From Sympetrum striolatum (taxonomy: Eukaryota > Arthropoda > Insecta > Odonata > Libellulidae), in assembly GCA_947579665.1 (NCBI GenBank), contig CANPUZ010000058.1:682001-746000 (forward strand): a stretch of DNA of 64,000 nucleotides, given 5' to 3'. Below the pieces are notes generated by a model. The model was not told the DNA's origin, did no database searches, and worked only from the letters and a program-made list of their open reading frames with translations. Position 1 is the stretch's first letter, and each line of letters begins with the position of its first letter. Shown one piece after another: positions 22,561 through 33,029 of this stretch. The position numbers were made by a program, and so were the translations under genes.

Positions 22561-23115
22561 AAGTATATATGTCTTCTTAAATAAAATGCATAATTGAAGA
22601 AGTACATACATAAATAATTGCGTAGAAGAATTAATAAGTAGCTTATTGCAAACATCAACAATTAGTTTATTAAGGTGTATAGGTAATCGTTCGTCTATTG
22701 CTGCTTCCTTGAATACCTAAATGCATAAATGGACAAATAAATACGTTAATTATTATCTAAATGAATTAATACGTTATTAGATACACACATCGGCCATCCT
22801 GTTTAGTTTATTGTAAGTCTATTGTTGCTACATTGTTGCACATTAAGTACGTATTTAATTGTTTAAACGAATTAATAAATAGTTTATTACAAACGTCGAC
22901 AATACTATTTTGTTTATTGTTAGTCTCTTGTAGCTAACTTAAACAATCAACCATTAAATACGTAAATAATTGTTCAGTGAATTACTGAATAGTTGATAAT
23001 CAACATAATTCATCCTACTTAGTTTATTGTTGTTCTATCGTTGCCACCTTAAGTAAATATGCAAATGGACAAATTAATCTATGAATAATTATTTAACTGA
23101 ATCATTACATTCGTC
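22560..23115 (+). repeat. Family I degenerate tandem repeat, ~120 bp units
   Basis: About five AT-rich units recur with GAATTAATAAATAGTTTATT, CAAACNTCNACAAT, TTTAGTTTATTGTTAGTCTATTG and AAATACGTAAATAATTGTT. The GAATTA words lie near 22629, 22764, 22870, 22980 and 23099. Confidence 0.6.
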
Positions 23116-23462
23116 CATTTATCGTTAACATGTATTTTCCGTTGACACAAATAGTGCTTTTTAACTGTTGTAATAAAGTGTTTGTTTATTTGGTTGCTAA
23201 AGCAACATGTATGTTGGTGTACATTGTTGGCTTTCGATTAATTTGTGCGGATGATTTGCTTAAATTAAACATGTTTTTGAGATCGAAAGCACTATTCATT
23301 TGAAATTTTATTCAATAAGCTATATTAAGCTAAAGACGGTTATATTATCTATGAAAATATGTAGGTGAATAAGTTTACTAATGGTTTTATAGCCATAAAA
23401 TGTCGTCTCTTTTTCCCAATACATTTCTCATGAGCCTATCTTTCCCTTATATTCGTAAGAGA

Positions 23463-23925
23463 GTTCAACAATTACCTTCGTCGTTAAGGAGTTGTTTATG
23501 CCCACGAAAACACACGAATTTTCCGTCTTTTTTGTCTGATTTCTCGAAATTTCGACTCGAATACAATATTCCACGACCGAAATAAGAATCTTCGTTCAAT
23601 TTCCTTTCTTTTGGTGCTAATCTCGATTTCGTACGACCATTATTTCTTATTTAATTCAGCAAAAGAAAAAATGTCTGCAATCGATCAAAACGAACTTTAC
23701 GTGCATTTCTTATGAGAGAGACGATTCCAGTCGTCCAGAGTCGAACCCAGGATACTTAAGAGGAACGAATATCATTATATAAGACTCAATCGGACCTTCT
23801 ACAACTCCCATTAATTCTTATTCCTATCCTATGTCGGGAAGTGCATGAAATAAATACTCGAAAATATCTCCCACGCATTTCTTACGTGCGTTACTGACAT
23901 AAATATATTGACATCGGTGATTATT
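23463..23925 (+). repeat. Family A' repeat (long 3' module)
   Basis: TTCAACAATTACCTTCGTCG, TTTCCTTTCTTTTGGTGCTA, TACGTGCATTTCTTATGAGA and the reverse T-arm-like box GAGTCGAACCCAGG (about 23733), then the module ending CTATGTCGGGAAGTGCATGA. The same layout is seen at 58.65 kb and, inverted, at 12.1 and 44.5 kb. Confidence 0.75.
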
Positions 23926-24239
23926 GTTAAAGAAAATCATATTCATTTGCGTGAAGTTTGTGTGAGAGTAAGGGAAATGCATTTCCTTTCAGAATTCACA
24001 AGAAACCTCTCAAATCGATTTCAAGCTGTGATAAATATCGTAAAAGTATTTCGGAAATATATTCTTTTACGTGGGACTTAACCCTTTTCCTTAATCGTAA
24101 AAGTTCTCAATCTCGGTGTCAATTTTTCCGTGTACTTTCGTAAAATTCCTACACTGTGTAAGAGTATATATATATAAAAATTGCAGCGGTATTGCAGGTA
24201 GGTTAACTTATATTTAGAATTACACAAACGCACTGCTTT

Positions 24240-24830
24240 AAAATATCCGCTATAGAATCAAGTTTGCGTTAGAATCCCGTCCTTCAAAAATCTTCCTCGA
24301 CGTAATATTTCTTCGTCGTCACCAAAAACGAAAGCATAAATGTTCTTTTGTAAATCGGTTTGATAAACTGCAAAATGGCCGTAATTTTGTTCCTGCTATT
24401 TGAATATCATAGTTCAAATTCGCTGAAATCACAGTAAATTGCCTCCTCTTCAATTATTCCAACATTAGTTATTACCATTAATGCTGTATGGACTGAAAAT
24501 CCCCGTGTATTGTTGAGGGAAAATGAATGTATCGGATTCAACAATCAACTTGGTCGCCATGGGGACTGGTTGTTTACCACGGCGAAATTTCACAAAATTT
24601 CCGTTTATTTTGCCCTAGTTCTCGTAATTTCGATCCAAAAAGTGTATTTTACGACAGTAATAAGATTCTTCATTTAATTTACCTTCGTTTGGTGCTTTTC
24701 TTGACTTTATACGACCATTATTTCCAATTTAAATGTACAAAAGTAACAAAGTCTGCATGGTACAAAAACGAACTTTACGTGCATTCCTTATGGAAGCGTA
24801 TTACGGAGTCCTGGGTTCAAACCTGAGCCT
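24240..24830 (+). repeat. Family A repeat with long leader, inverted partner of 13.0-13.5 kb
   Basis: Leader (24240-24533) with AAACCGATTTACAAAAG-type sequence on the opposite strand, then GGATTCAACAATCAACTTGG, a perfect X-box match GTCGCCATGGGGAC (24553-24566), the A core, and the T-arm-like CCTGGGTTCAAACCTGAG (about 24811). Confidence 0.8.
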
Positions 24831-25009
24831 TCATGGAGATGAGAATAACCTTCGTGGGGCTTTGAGCACATAAGGAATACAATGAGGTATGTTTCACAGC
24901 TCTATGACAAATAGTTTCTGAGATAGAGGGAGTACGGACGGATTTTCCTTTTTAAGTATATGTAACTATATATAAAGACGAACCAACACAAGGTACTTTT
25001 TCATCATAT

Positions 25010-25034
25010 TAGATATATATATATATATATACAC
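25010..25034. repeat. (TA)n microsatellite
   Basis: Uninterrupted AT dinucleotides inside a longer TA-rich stretch. Confidence 0.9.
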
Positions 25035-25084
25035 AGAGGCGATTTTTATACAGTGTATTGTACCCAATGGTGATATATATATGT

Positions 25085-25385
25085 AAGTTTAGCAATCCCA
25101 CAATGCATTCGTCTGATGAGGTCCTCTTTAGCTCGGACGCAATCGATAAGAGCAGGTGCTCTCCGATTGGCGGGGGAAGTGCCACGCCCACTTCTCGACC
25201 CGGTTGTCATGACAACCGCCCCCGCATTCAGCTCTCTTACGCAGGCGTCCTCAAGGTGTGTATGCCTTTGTCTCAGCCATTGGCCTCCCAATGGGCCTCC
25301 CGCATGTGGTGGACCTCGATCCATCCGAAGACGTCTTTCAAAATGGACTCGAGGATTATAACTAGCGGAAGTCCCCGTTCAGAAT
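25085..25385. other. GC-rich island with palindromic X-box; overlapping ORFs on both strands
   Basis: Non-repetitive, GC-rich and with several CpGs. GTTGTCATGACAAC at 25203-25216 is a perfect palindromic match to the RFX X-box. ORFs of 81-121 codons overlap on both strands, as expected from GC-rich sequence with few stops. None has a recognised domain. It could be a promoter-like or regulatory island; an exon cannot be excluded. Confidence 0.35.
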
Positions 25386-25387
25386 CG

Positions 25388-25545
25388 ACGGGGATGCCTA
25401 AGCGAAGTATAAGCGAAGTATAAGCTAAGTCCAAGCGAAGTATAAGCGAAGTCCAAGTGAAGTCCAAGCGAAGTACAAGCGAAGTCTACTCACAGTATTA
25501 TCAAACTATAAGCGAAGCCTAAGCGAACTATAAGCGAAGTAAGTG
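25388..25545 (+). repeat. Minisatellite AAGCGAAGTAT/AAGCGAAGTCC, ~11-bp unit
   Basis: About fourteen units of (C/T)AAGCGAAGTMY. Related decayed arrays lie on the other strand at 31064-31160 and 38150-38245 (CTTCGCTTAG-type words). Confidence 0.85.
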
Positions 25546-25824
25546 GAATTCAATGTAAGTTAATTCAATGTAACGGATGCTAGCGAATTCTAAGCCAAGT
25601 TATGAATAAGGAAATATGAGTAGATAATAATTTAATGTAAAAATTCGTATTCTCAACTAGAATCTCAAGCTATTCTTACTCTACTGAAAAAGGCATGATT
25701 CCTCGGATTCGGGACGGTCACACTCCCTCGGTACTCTTACAGAGTAGTTAGATTTCGCTTCTCTCTTCAAAATCATTTCTTTGAATTCTTTTTATAGTTG
25801 AGAAAGGAAAACCAATACCTCACT

Positions 25825-25909
25825 CCTCATCTATCCTGGTATACCTCATCTATCCTGATATACCTCATCTATCCTGGTATACCTCATCTATCCTGGTATA
25901 CCTCATCTC
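25825..25909 (+). repeat. 19-bp minisatellite
   Basis: Four and a half copies of CCTCATCTATCCTGGTATA with one substitution. A single CCTCATCTAGCTG-like copy occurs near 26610. Confidence 0.95.
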
Positions 25910-25994
25910 CAAAAATAGACAGCGCATTTCAGAGTGGGTATGGCGTATCGACCGGCCTATGAACCGAACAGTTAATAACAGAGAGATGGTAACT

Positions 25995-26370
25995 ATGGTA
26001 ATAACAATTATTACGAGTAAAATGTTGCTTGCATACTGAAATTATATCCAAACCACTGATTGCAGGTCGGCATCGTATCGAGAGGGTCATCAAAAGAAAA
26101 TAAAAGGATTCAAATATTATTATTGCAGCGAATTTAATAAAAAAATCGAACCCGGGTCTTCCTGGTGATCAATAGACAGCACAATAGAAGATCACCATCT
26201 CTAACTATGTGTGAAAATTCAAGCAGAAATATTGGCTGCAACTGCCTCAAACGACGTCCTACTTTTCACATATATTCCTTATGTGAGAAATTGTTATATG
26301 CTCTGGCATCGAACCCAGGAACAGCATTGCCTTATCTAAAATTTTTTCTTAAGCCGAGTCTTACAATATA
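25995..26370 (-). repeat. Family B element 5, truncated
   Basis: The 3' terminus CGAGTAAAATGTTGCTTGCA (26014 onward) is followed by reverse T-arm-like boxes at about 26142 and 26305 (spacing 163). The copy breaks off after AAGCCGAGTCTTA near 26365, next to the foldback MITE. Confidence 0.8.
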
Positions 26371-26442
26371 TAGTATACAATATCGATCTTTCGTGATGGA
26401 AACAAATATGTGTGCTTCCCTCGCTATTATATACTTGGAGGG

Positions 26443-26775
26443 GTAGTCGAAACTCGATGTTCTACGATGAAAATTAAGATTTTTCGTGATTTGCTAGAAA
26501 TTACCCGTTGACACACGGCAACGTTGCCGTTGGGTTGGGTTTAGGGGGGAGGGATTTCTAGCAATAATCTATAAAGTCCTCCGCCCCAACCCAACCCGTT
26601 CAACAGGTACCTCATCTAGCTGATAATAAGACAGCAAACCAAACCAAGTTGGCCAGTGAGCTATTTAAAACACCCGCCTATCTGACTGAGCAACGTTGCC
26701 GTGCGTCATCGGGTATCTTCTAGCAAAATCACGAAAAATCTTAATTTTCATGGTAGAACGTCGATCAAAAGACGC
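26443..26775. mobile_element. Foldback MITE with ~85-bp terminal inverted repeats
   Basis: The left arm (26443-26530) and right arm (26690-26775) are inverted copies sharing TTCTACNATGAAAATTAAGA, TTTTTCGTGATT, GCTAGAA and GGCAACGTTGCCG. Nested inside is a second inverted repeat (GTTGGGTTGGGTTTAGGGG against CCGCCCCAACCCAACCC). There is no ORF. It is a non-autonomous DNA element of unknown superfamily; flanking duplications were not resolved. Confidence 0.75.
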
Positions 26776-27020
26776 TTGTATATCTCTATCAAATATATAA
26801 ATCAGTATCTCACAAATTGAAACTAATTGCGAGAAGTTTTTGAAATACAACGACAGAAAATATATCAGTAGTAAAAAAATTAAAATTATATACATGAAAA
26901 TAGTAGAGAAACAGAATATTCAGTAGATTAAACTTACTTTGTCGGTTTTATTAGCAATAAATCAGTATGAACAGGATTTCGCTTGATGAAAGCTCGTCAA
27001 ATACGAGGAATGAGACAAGA
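26776..27020 (-). repeat. Family T repeat
   Basis: Matches 60335-60524 plus 60956-61010 in inverse orientation (GTAGAGAAACAGAATATTC, GATGAAAGCTCGTCAAATA, AAATCAGTATCTCACAAA). It serves as the empty-site copy for the Tigger-like insertion there. Confidence 0.7.
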
Positions 27021-27585
27021 ATTATAGGTGCACCATCGCGTGCATCCGGTGCTCCGTGATTTTCGCGGTAAAAGTAGGCAAATTTTTCCGCGGAATCGCC
27101 CTGAATGCGTCTCCTCAATTCAAAACCTCCAGAATGTCGATTCTCCCAGTGGAGAAAACAGACACTTCGCTATCTCTCTCTCTTTAAGCTAGTGATACCA
27201 TTAAACCTGACGGAGGATGACTCTCAGCAGTTGCATATGTTTAGAAGCTCTTTCTGGGCGACCTTAACGAGTTTTGTTCAACGGCCCGTGCTGCTGGTGG
27301 AGAGGGCAAAAAAGGAGTCCCTCAAGGGTCGCCTATGGGACCCCCACGACTCATTTAGCGCGCATCATCCTCCTCTAAGGAGCCACGTGCTGGCTCGATT
27401 GCCCGTGAAAGAGGATCATTATTCATATCTGCATAAGAAGGCTCTCCCAAGACGAACTTCTGTAAGGAGCAGACTTATTCATAATTCGGGTTCGATGCAA
27501 ATGTGTGGGATGTTTTGTGAGCGTATTGGAGGCGGATTAGGACTTAATAGAATACTAACAAAATAGAATATTACTCATCTATATC
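27021..27585. other. Low-repeat segment with unrecognised 153-codon ORF
   Basis: A plus-strand ORF spans 27105-27566. I recognise no domain in it. The part at about 27365-27440 (CTAAGGAGCCACGTGCTGG, TTGCCCGTGAAAGAG) recurs at 29095-29160, so part of this ORF is repeat-derived. Not called as a gene. Confidence 0.35.
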
Positions 27586-27587
27586 TA

Positions 27588-28085
27588 TTTATATGTATAA
27601 AATCGAAATTCCGTGGGTGTGTTTGTCTTGGATTGGAGACCACAACGTTCGTCCGATTTGCTTCAAACTTTATACACGTGTCCTCTGTGACCTGGAAGGA
27701 ATCAATGTCGCCTTTTTATTCCACAATTTTACGGGGTTCGAACCCAGGTCGCTCAGATAGTTTTCCATATGGAATACACGTAAAACTCATTTTCATCGCA
27801 TGCAGGGTTTACTTCTTTCGCGAAATTAAATTAGAAGGAATAGTCGCATTTTAACGAGACAAACACCGAAAGAAAGAAAAACAAATGAAGATTCTTATTT
27901 CATTCGTGGAATCTTACTTTCGATTCGAATTTGCGAGAATATCGGTGAAACACACGAAAATTTAGTGAAAATTGGAGGTTGTAAACAACTCATCCCCCTG
28001 ACGACCGATCCCATTGTTGAATCCATGCATTTCCCTGTATAGAATAGAATGGGATATATGTTGTGTATAATTAAAGGGTAGTTAC
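27588..28085 (-). repeat. Family A repeat, full-length copy
   Basis: GTCTTGGATTGGAGACC, CCTGGAAGGAATCAATGTCG, the T-arm-like GGGGTTCGAACCCAGG (about 27734-27749), AATACACGTAAAACTCATTT, CATCGCATGCAGGGTTTA, and the terminal CCCCCTGACGACCGATCCCA/TTGTTGAATCC, then the leader with ATAGAATAGAATGGGATA. Close to the copies at 7.4, 32.4 and 54.6 kb. Confidence 0.85.
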
Positions 28086-28184
28086 TCATGGCATTGACCG
28101 ACACCTTGAATTTGATATACTTCTATATTCCCCGTTATGAAAATCAACGGGCGCTTCAGCTAGTAGGATATAATCCCAATGAAC

Positions 28185-29045
28185 TCTTCAAAAAATCCGA
28201 CGTGGCCAACACATGACTTTCTCCGTATTTATTGAAAACATAAGCCTATGCCGGTAATATATAAATAACTCCAAAACAATGAGTGTTACAGGAAAAATGT
28301 TTCATACAACATTATCTATAGTAAAAACATTATCTATAACTTTAGTTTAGAATTGTATATATCTACATTGCATTCTGACAGAGATATGTATGAAAAACTT
28401 TTATTTCTGGATAAACAACAACTTCCGGTTAACCATTATTGAAGAATAACTCCTAAACAATCAGTGTTACGAAAATATGTTTCACACAAAAGTTGTAGTA
28501 AAATACATTATCTATAACTTTTGTATATAATTGTATATACGTACATTGCATTCTTACAGAGATATGTATGAAAAACCTCCATTTCTGGATAAACAACAAC
28601 TTCCGGTTAACCATTATTGAAGAATAACTCCTAAACAATGAGTGTTACGAAAAAATGTTTAATGCAAAAGTTGTAGTAAAATACATTATCTATAACTTTT
28701 GTGTGTAAATGTATATACCTATATTGCATTCTTACAGAGATATTTTAGAAACAAAATTTTATTCCGGATAAACCGCAACTTCCGGTTAAGCGATATTCAT
28801 AAAAAACTAATCAACTCTTGGCATTGTTATGAAAATACTAAATATAAATTATGAAAATGATCGGATAATTACTTTCTAAGATAGAGCGCCCACAAACTTT
28901 TTAACCACAGACAGACATGTTCGAGAAAATAGCGAAAACGTGCTCTATGGACCCCAAAACAGTTATTGTTGTAGAAATCTGGAGGTCGAATTTTGTTTGC
29001 GAATACAATACTTTCTCTATACTACGTATAGGGAAAAAGTGAAAA
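28185..29045 (-). repeat. Family C interspersed repeat, three internal units
   Basis: Distal end first (CATGACTTTCTCCGTATTTA), then three tandem 178-bp internal units (GCATTCTNACAGAGATAT near 28371, 28549 and 28727), then the conserved GATAGAGCGCCCACAAAC and GGAGGTCGAATTTTG blocks. This is the copy with the most internal units in the window. Confidence 0.85.
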
Positions 29046-29079
29046 TGCTAAGCGCAAACCGTAATATATTCATTGAAAT

Positions 29080-29320
29080 TGAAACTCATCGCAGCATCTT
29101 TCTAAGGAGCCACATGCGGAATAAATTGCCCGTGAAAGAGCTTCATCTTTCATATCTGCCCGTCTTTAAACACGCCTCACAGACTCTCCCTGGGATGCTT
29201 CAAAGATGCTTGCTCAGAATCGCTGTGAGGTGTAAATCTTTGAGTGAAATAAGGTCGTCAGCGAAGGCTGTGGGTACTCATTGATGAGATACGACAGATG
29301 AATGTCAATTTTGAGGTGAT
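29080..29320. other. Low-repeat segment sharing a block with 27.36 kb
   Basis: CTAAGGAGCCACATGCGG and TTGCCCGTGAAAGAG match 27365-27410. The rest is unmatched, and an overlapping 114-codon ORF (28940-29284) begins inside family C. No gene is supported. Confidence 0.4.
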
Positions 29321-29336
29321 GAAGTGACAATCTATA

Positions 29337-29940
29337 TATATAAAGCAGAAATTCTGTGGGGTTGTTTGTCTTGGATTGGAGTCCACACCGTTTGCCCGAT
29401 TTGTCTCAAACTTTGCACACGTGTCTTCTGATGTCAGGAAGAAAGTACTGTCGCATTTTTATTCAACAATTTTGCTGGGTTCGAACCAAGATCGCTCCGA
29501 TAGACTTTCATAAGGAATACACGTAAGCTTCACTTTTATCGGTTGCAGGCTTTATTTCTTTTGAAGAATTAAATTAGAGGGAATTGTCTTAAAGAGTCGA
29601 GAAAAACACCAAAAGAAAGGAAATCGAATAAAGATTCTTATTTTGGTCGTGGAATCTTACTTTCGATTAGAATTCGCGAGAAAATTGGTAAAATATACAA
29701 AACTTTCGTGAAAATTCGAGACTATAAACAACTCATCCCCCTGACGACCGATCCCATTGTTGAATCCGAGCTCATGTTTTATTCCGTAAAAATACTCGTG
29801 GACTTTATGCCCACAAAGCTGACGATTGAAGAGGACGATATGTAAAATGGATGAGGAGAATTTTACGGTAAGAAGGTGACCAGCAATTGCGGGTACGTAA
29901 TTACAGTCAGGATATTGTGTGTATTCGATTTTAGTACAAA
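29337..29940 (-). repeat. Family A repeat with leader, first of a tandem pair
   Basis: End block GTCTTGGATTGGAGTCC, the T-arm-like GCTGGGTTCGAACCAAG (about 29473-29490), the core, and CATCCCCCTGACGACCGATC/TTGTTGAATCC at about 29766. The leader at 29767-29940 contains AATACTCGTGGACTTTATGC and GACGATTGAAGAGGACGAT. Confidence 0.8.
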
Positions 29941-30390
29941 CCGTTTGCCAGATTCGCGTCAAACTTTGCGTACGTGTTTTCTGGGACCAGAAAGGACGTA
30001 CTGTCTCAATTGTATTCGATAATTTCTTGGGTTCGAACCAAGATCGCTCAGATGGGTGTCCATTAAGAATAAACCTTCACTTTAATCGGTAGCTATATTT
30101 CTTTTGAAGAATTAAAACAGAAAAATAGTCGTGCAGAGTCGAAAAAAGAAGCAAAAGAACGGAAATTAAATGAATATTCTAATTTTGATCGTGGAATATT
30201 GTTTACGAACCGAAATTTCGAGAATTTTGATAAAATACGCGTGAATTATCCTAAATTGTTTGTTAACAGCCAATCCCCCTGACGACCGATCCAATTGTTG
30301 AATCCGAGCTCATGAATTTTCCTGTACAGAATAGTATGGGATTATAGACTGTATTCTAAAGGGAATTTACGCATTGCACGACCGACTACA
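29941..30390 (-). repeat. Family A repeat, second of a tandem pair
   Basis: Starts within the end block (CCGTTTGCCAGATTCGCG), with the T-arm-like TTGGGTTCGAACCAAG (about 30026-30041), a more diverged core, CAATCCCCCTGACGACCGAT/TTGTTGAATCC at about 30304, then the leader CCTGTACAGAATAGTATGGG. A period of ~600 bp separates it from the previous copy. Confidence 0.75.
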
Positions 30391-30619
30391 TGCAACAAAT
30401 CATTATGACTCGACGAGATAATCTTCGAATTATTCACGAAAGCAATCCACATCATTCGATAGGATGCAATCTCTCCCAGATATCACTAACTACGTACGAA
30501 TATTCTTACAGCCTCCGTGGGGTGAACCTAATGACAGTAGTATCGGTATCTCGGAGTAACTCTAATTGTAAGCAAAATATCATGAAGTTAACCACACCCG
30601 AAATACATACTTGAAAAGC

Positions 30620-30890
30620 ACTTGAGAAACTCGGCTTCGTTTCCACGTCTTGCCTGCTTCGTTTCATTCGCAGAATTAAATCAGAAATAATGGTCGTGCA
30701 GAGTCGTGACAAGCACCAAAAGAAAGAAAATTGAATGAAGATTATCAATATGGTCGCGCAATATATTTTTCGAGTCCAAATTACGAGAACTAGGGCGAAA
30801 TGAACGAGAAAAAAGTGAAATTTCTTCGCTGTAAACAAGTCATTTCCCCTGACGACCAAGGCGATTGTTGTGTCCGAGCTCAAGGGATAC
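30620..30890 (-). repeat. Family A core fragment
   Basis: GTTTCATTCGCAGAATTAAA, TGGTCGTGCAGAGTCGTGAC and GAACTAGGGCGAAATGAACG to CCCCTGACGACCAAGGCGAT, TGTTGTGTCCGAGCTC. It lacks the T-arm-like end. Confidence 0.75.
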
Positions 30891-31063
30891 GGATGTATAC
30901 ATGATTGGCAATTAGAGATGTAGAATAGTGCTCGGTAGTTAACTTCTTCGAAAGAAAATCTGTAAATAATGATTACAGCATCCGAGGGGTAAACCTAATG
31001 ACAGTAGAATCGGTATGTTAGAGTAACTCTGGACGAATAATCTAAAATGGAGTGAATTATGTT

Positions 31064-31160
31064 TGCTTATACTTCGCTTAGCCTTCGCTAGCACTTTTCT
31101 TAGACTCTGCTTACGTCGCTTAGGCTCCGCTCACCTTGCTTAGACTCCGATGACTCCGCT
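31064..31160 (-). repeat. Decayed CTTCGCTTAG-type minisatellite
   Basis: Words such as CTTCGCTTAGCCTTCGCTAG and CGCTTAGGCTCCGCTCACC repeat every 10-16 bases. On the minus strand they resemble the 25.39-kb minisatellite. Confidence 0.6.
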
Positions 31161-31587
31161 GAGGTAGATCTCACCCCACTGAGATAGTCAGTACCACTAG
31201 TTAGCATTACCAAGCATAAACATCACCCAAGTGCACCATTCTCTCCAAGTACATCAAGTGTACATCTGACATAGATCATTACGACTCCTTCCCCTTCTAA
31301 TTGCAAACAGCACGGCTCCTCTTGGTCATTCCAGAGGCCATCCGGAGCCTCCAGTTCCTGGAAAAGGCGCCCATATTTCGGTCTCTCCTCAGAAGTGCTA
31401 AATGTCTTCCTTTCTTATGTTCGAGAGCGTGTAAAAGGCTGTAATCGGATTTTACGCCGTGGCTCAGTGGGGAGGCCCTCAAGGGTCCCGGAAGGACAAA
31501 CTAGACCACGAAAAATGGTTGGGACCTCGGGAAAAACATCTGCTTGGGCGAACGGTACTCGGTTTTGCTAATTCGTGCATGGATACC
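31161..31587. other. Low-repeat segment, nothing firm recognised
   Basis: Contains GAGGCCCTCAAGGGTCCCGG near 31470, similar to AGTCCCTCAAGGGTCGCC at about 27317. No gene, RNA or clear mobile-element boundary was seen. Confidence 0.35.
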
Positions 31588-32190
31588 AGGATTTGTCACG
31601 AAAAACCTTTTTCTCGAAATTCAAAATTTCGAGTGGATAAAAAGTTGTCGCTATGGTAACGTATTTGTCCGAAAAAAAGTTTAATCGAATTTACCCTTTC
31701 CTTTATAAATTCGAAGCAATTTTTTTTTCAAAGTACAGAAATTTAATGTTTAAAATGTTAATTAACAGTGTATATAAAAATTATATCCGTCATTTGTCGT
31801 TTACGCCTCCGGAATTAGCAGTAAAATCATCGTTTTCTTGCGAAATTAAGGTATTAATTGTTGGACCATTGGAAATTGCTTACTTGGCCTACGTTTTCAT
31901 TAAGAAATTTCTTAAAACCACACAAATAAAAAGTATTCCAAATAATATATTATTCTTTCACATTCTACACTTAACATTGATGTACTTGAAAACTACAATT
32001 TGCTTTGTCTTTATGTTAAAAAAATAAATGAAAATCTACGTTTTTAACACAAAAAATCAATCCTTAGGTGCTTAAATATTTTTCAATTCTTTTTAAATTT
32101 TTTTGGGAAAATATGTAACCATAGCAACGACTTCTTAACAACTTGGAATTCTGAATTTCGAAAGAAACTTTTTTTGCGTTACACCCTAAT
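31588..32190 (+). mobile_element. Family O element with terminal inverted repeats
   Basis: The left end (GTCACGAAAAACCTTTTTCT, AAATTCAAAATTTCGAG, then a perfect X-box GTCGCTATGGTAAC at 31647-31660) reappears inverted at 32100-32190 (GTAACCATAGCAACGAC, AATTCTGAATTTCG, AAGAAACTTTTTTTGCGTTA). The interior matches 17.3-17.6 kb. A 124-codon ORF (31653-32027) lacks a known domain. It looks like a non-autonomous DNA element of about 600 bp. Confidence 0.6.
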
Positions 32191-32356
32191 TAATAAACGA
32201 GTAAAAGTTGAGGATAATGGTTGATAAATGCAATCAATAAATACTTTTAATGATGTAGATTTAAAGTCGATATCGTAGAGGGAAATTCCTTTAACCTTCT
32301 TCGATAATTCATTCAGTGGTATCTTTGGTGACCTAATTGTCGCCCTCCTACATCTA

Positions 32357-32757
32357 TATATAAAATATATATGGAATCGAAATTCCGTGGGTGTGTTAGT
32401 ATCTTAGATTGAAGGTTCGCCCGATTCGCTTGTAACTTTATATACGTGTTCTCTACGACCTGGAAGGAATCACTGTTGCCTTTTTATTCCATAATTTCAC
32501 GGGGTTCGAACCCAGATCGCTCAGATGGTTTTCCATAAAGAACACACATAAAATTCATTTTCATCCCATGCAGGGTTTATTTCTTTCGCGAAATTAAATT
32601 AGAAGGAATGGTCGCATTTTAACGAGACAAACACCGAAAGAAAGAAAAACAAATGAAGATTCTTATTTCATTCGTTGAATATTACTTCCGATTAGAATTT
32701 GCGAGAATATCGGTGAAATATATACGAAAATATTGTGAAAATTAGTATATTTAAATA
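32357..32757 (-). repeat. Family A repeat, truncated at its terminal end
   Basis: Matches the 27.6-kb copy closely (GGGTGTGTTAGTATCTTAGA, GGGGTTCGAACCCAGATCGC, CATCCCATGCAGGGTTTATT), but stops after GGTGAAATATATACGAAAAT without the TTGTTGAATCC terminus. Confidence 0.8.
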
Positions 32758-32867
32758 TCATACTTTGCGTATATCTCAGTAAATCGCTTCTCTTTGGTAC
32801 ATTCTGACAATAATCCCAACCGTTAAAATTAAAGTGAATTCTAATAATAAATAACTCTTGGGCTCGG

Positions 32868-33005
32868 ATTCAACAATCGCGTTGGTCGCCAGGGGAACAC
32901 TTTGGTTGCTAAGAAGAAATTTCACGGAATATTCGTTCATTTCTCCATAGCTCTCGTCATTTCGATTCGAAAAGTATAATCCAAGGGATCGCTTGATGCA
33001 TTGTT
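32868..33005 (+). repeat. Family A terminal fragment
   Basis: CTCGGATTCAACAATCGCG, TTGGTCGCCAGGGGAAC and TTTCGATTCGAAAAGTATAA. Only the terminal ~120 bp is present. Confidence 0.65.
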
Positions 33006-33029
33006 GGGAATGCTTGGTTACTTCCAACA

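Noticed and set aside
25046..25467. Overlapping ORFs of 64-121 codons in a GC-rich island
   Set aside because: Several frames are open on both strands over the same bases, as expected from composition rather than coding.
27105..27566. 153-codon ORF as a gene
   Set aside because: No recognisable domain or splice context; part of it is duplicated at 29.1 kb in non-coding context.
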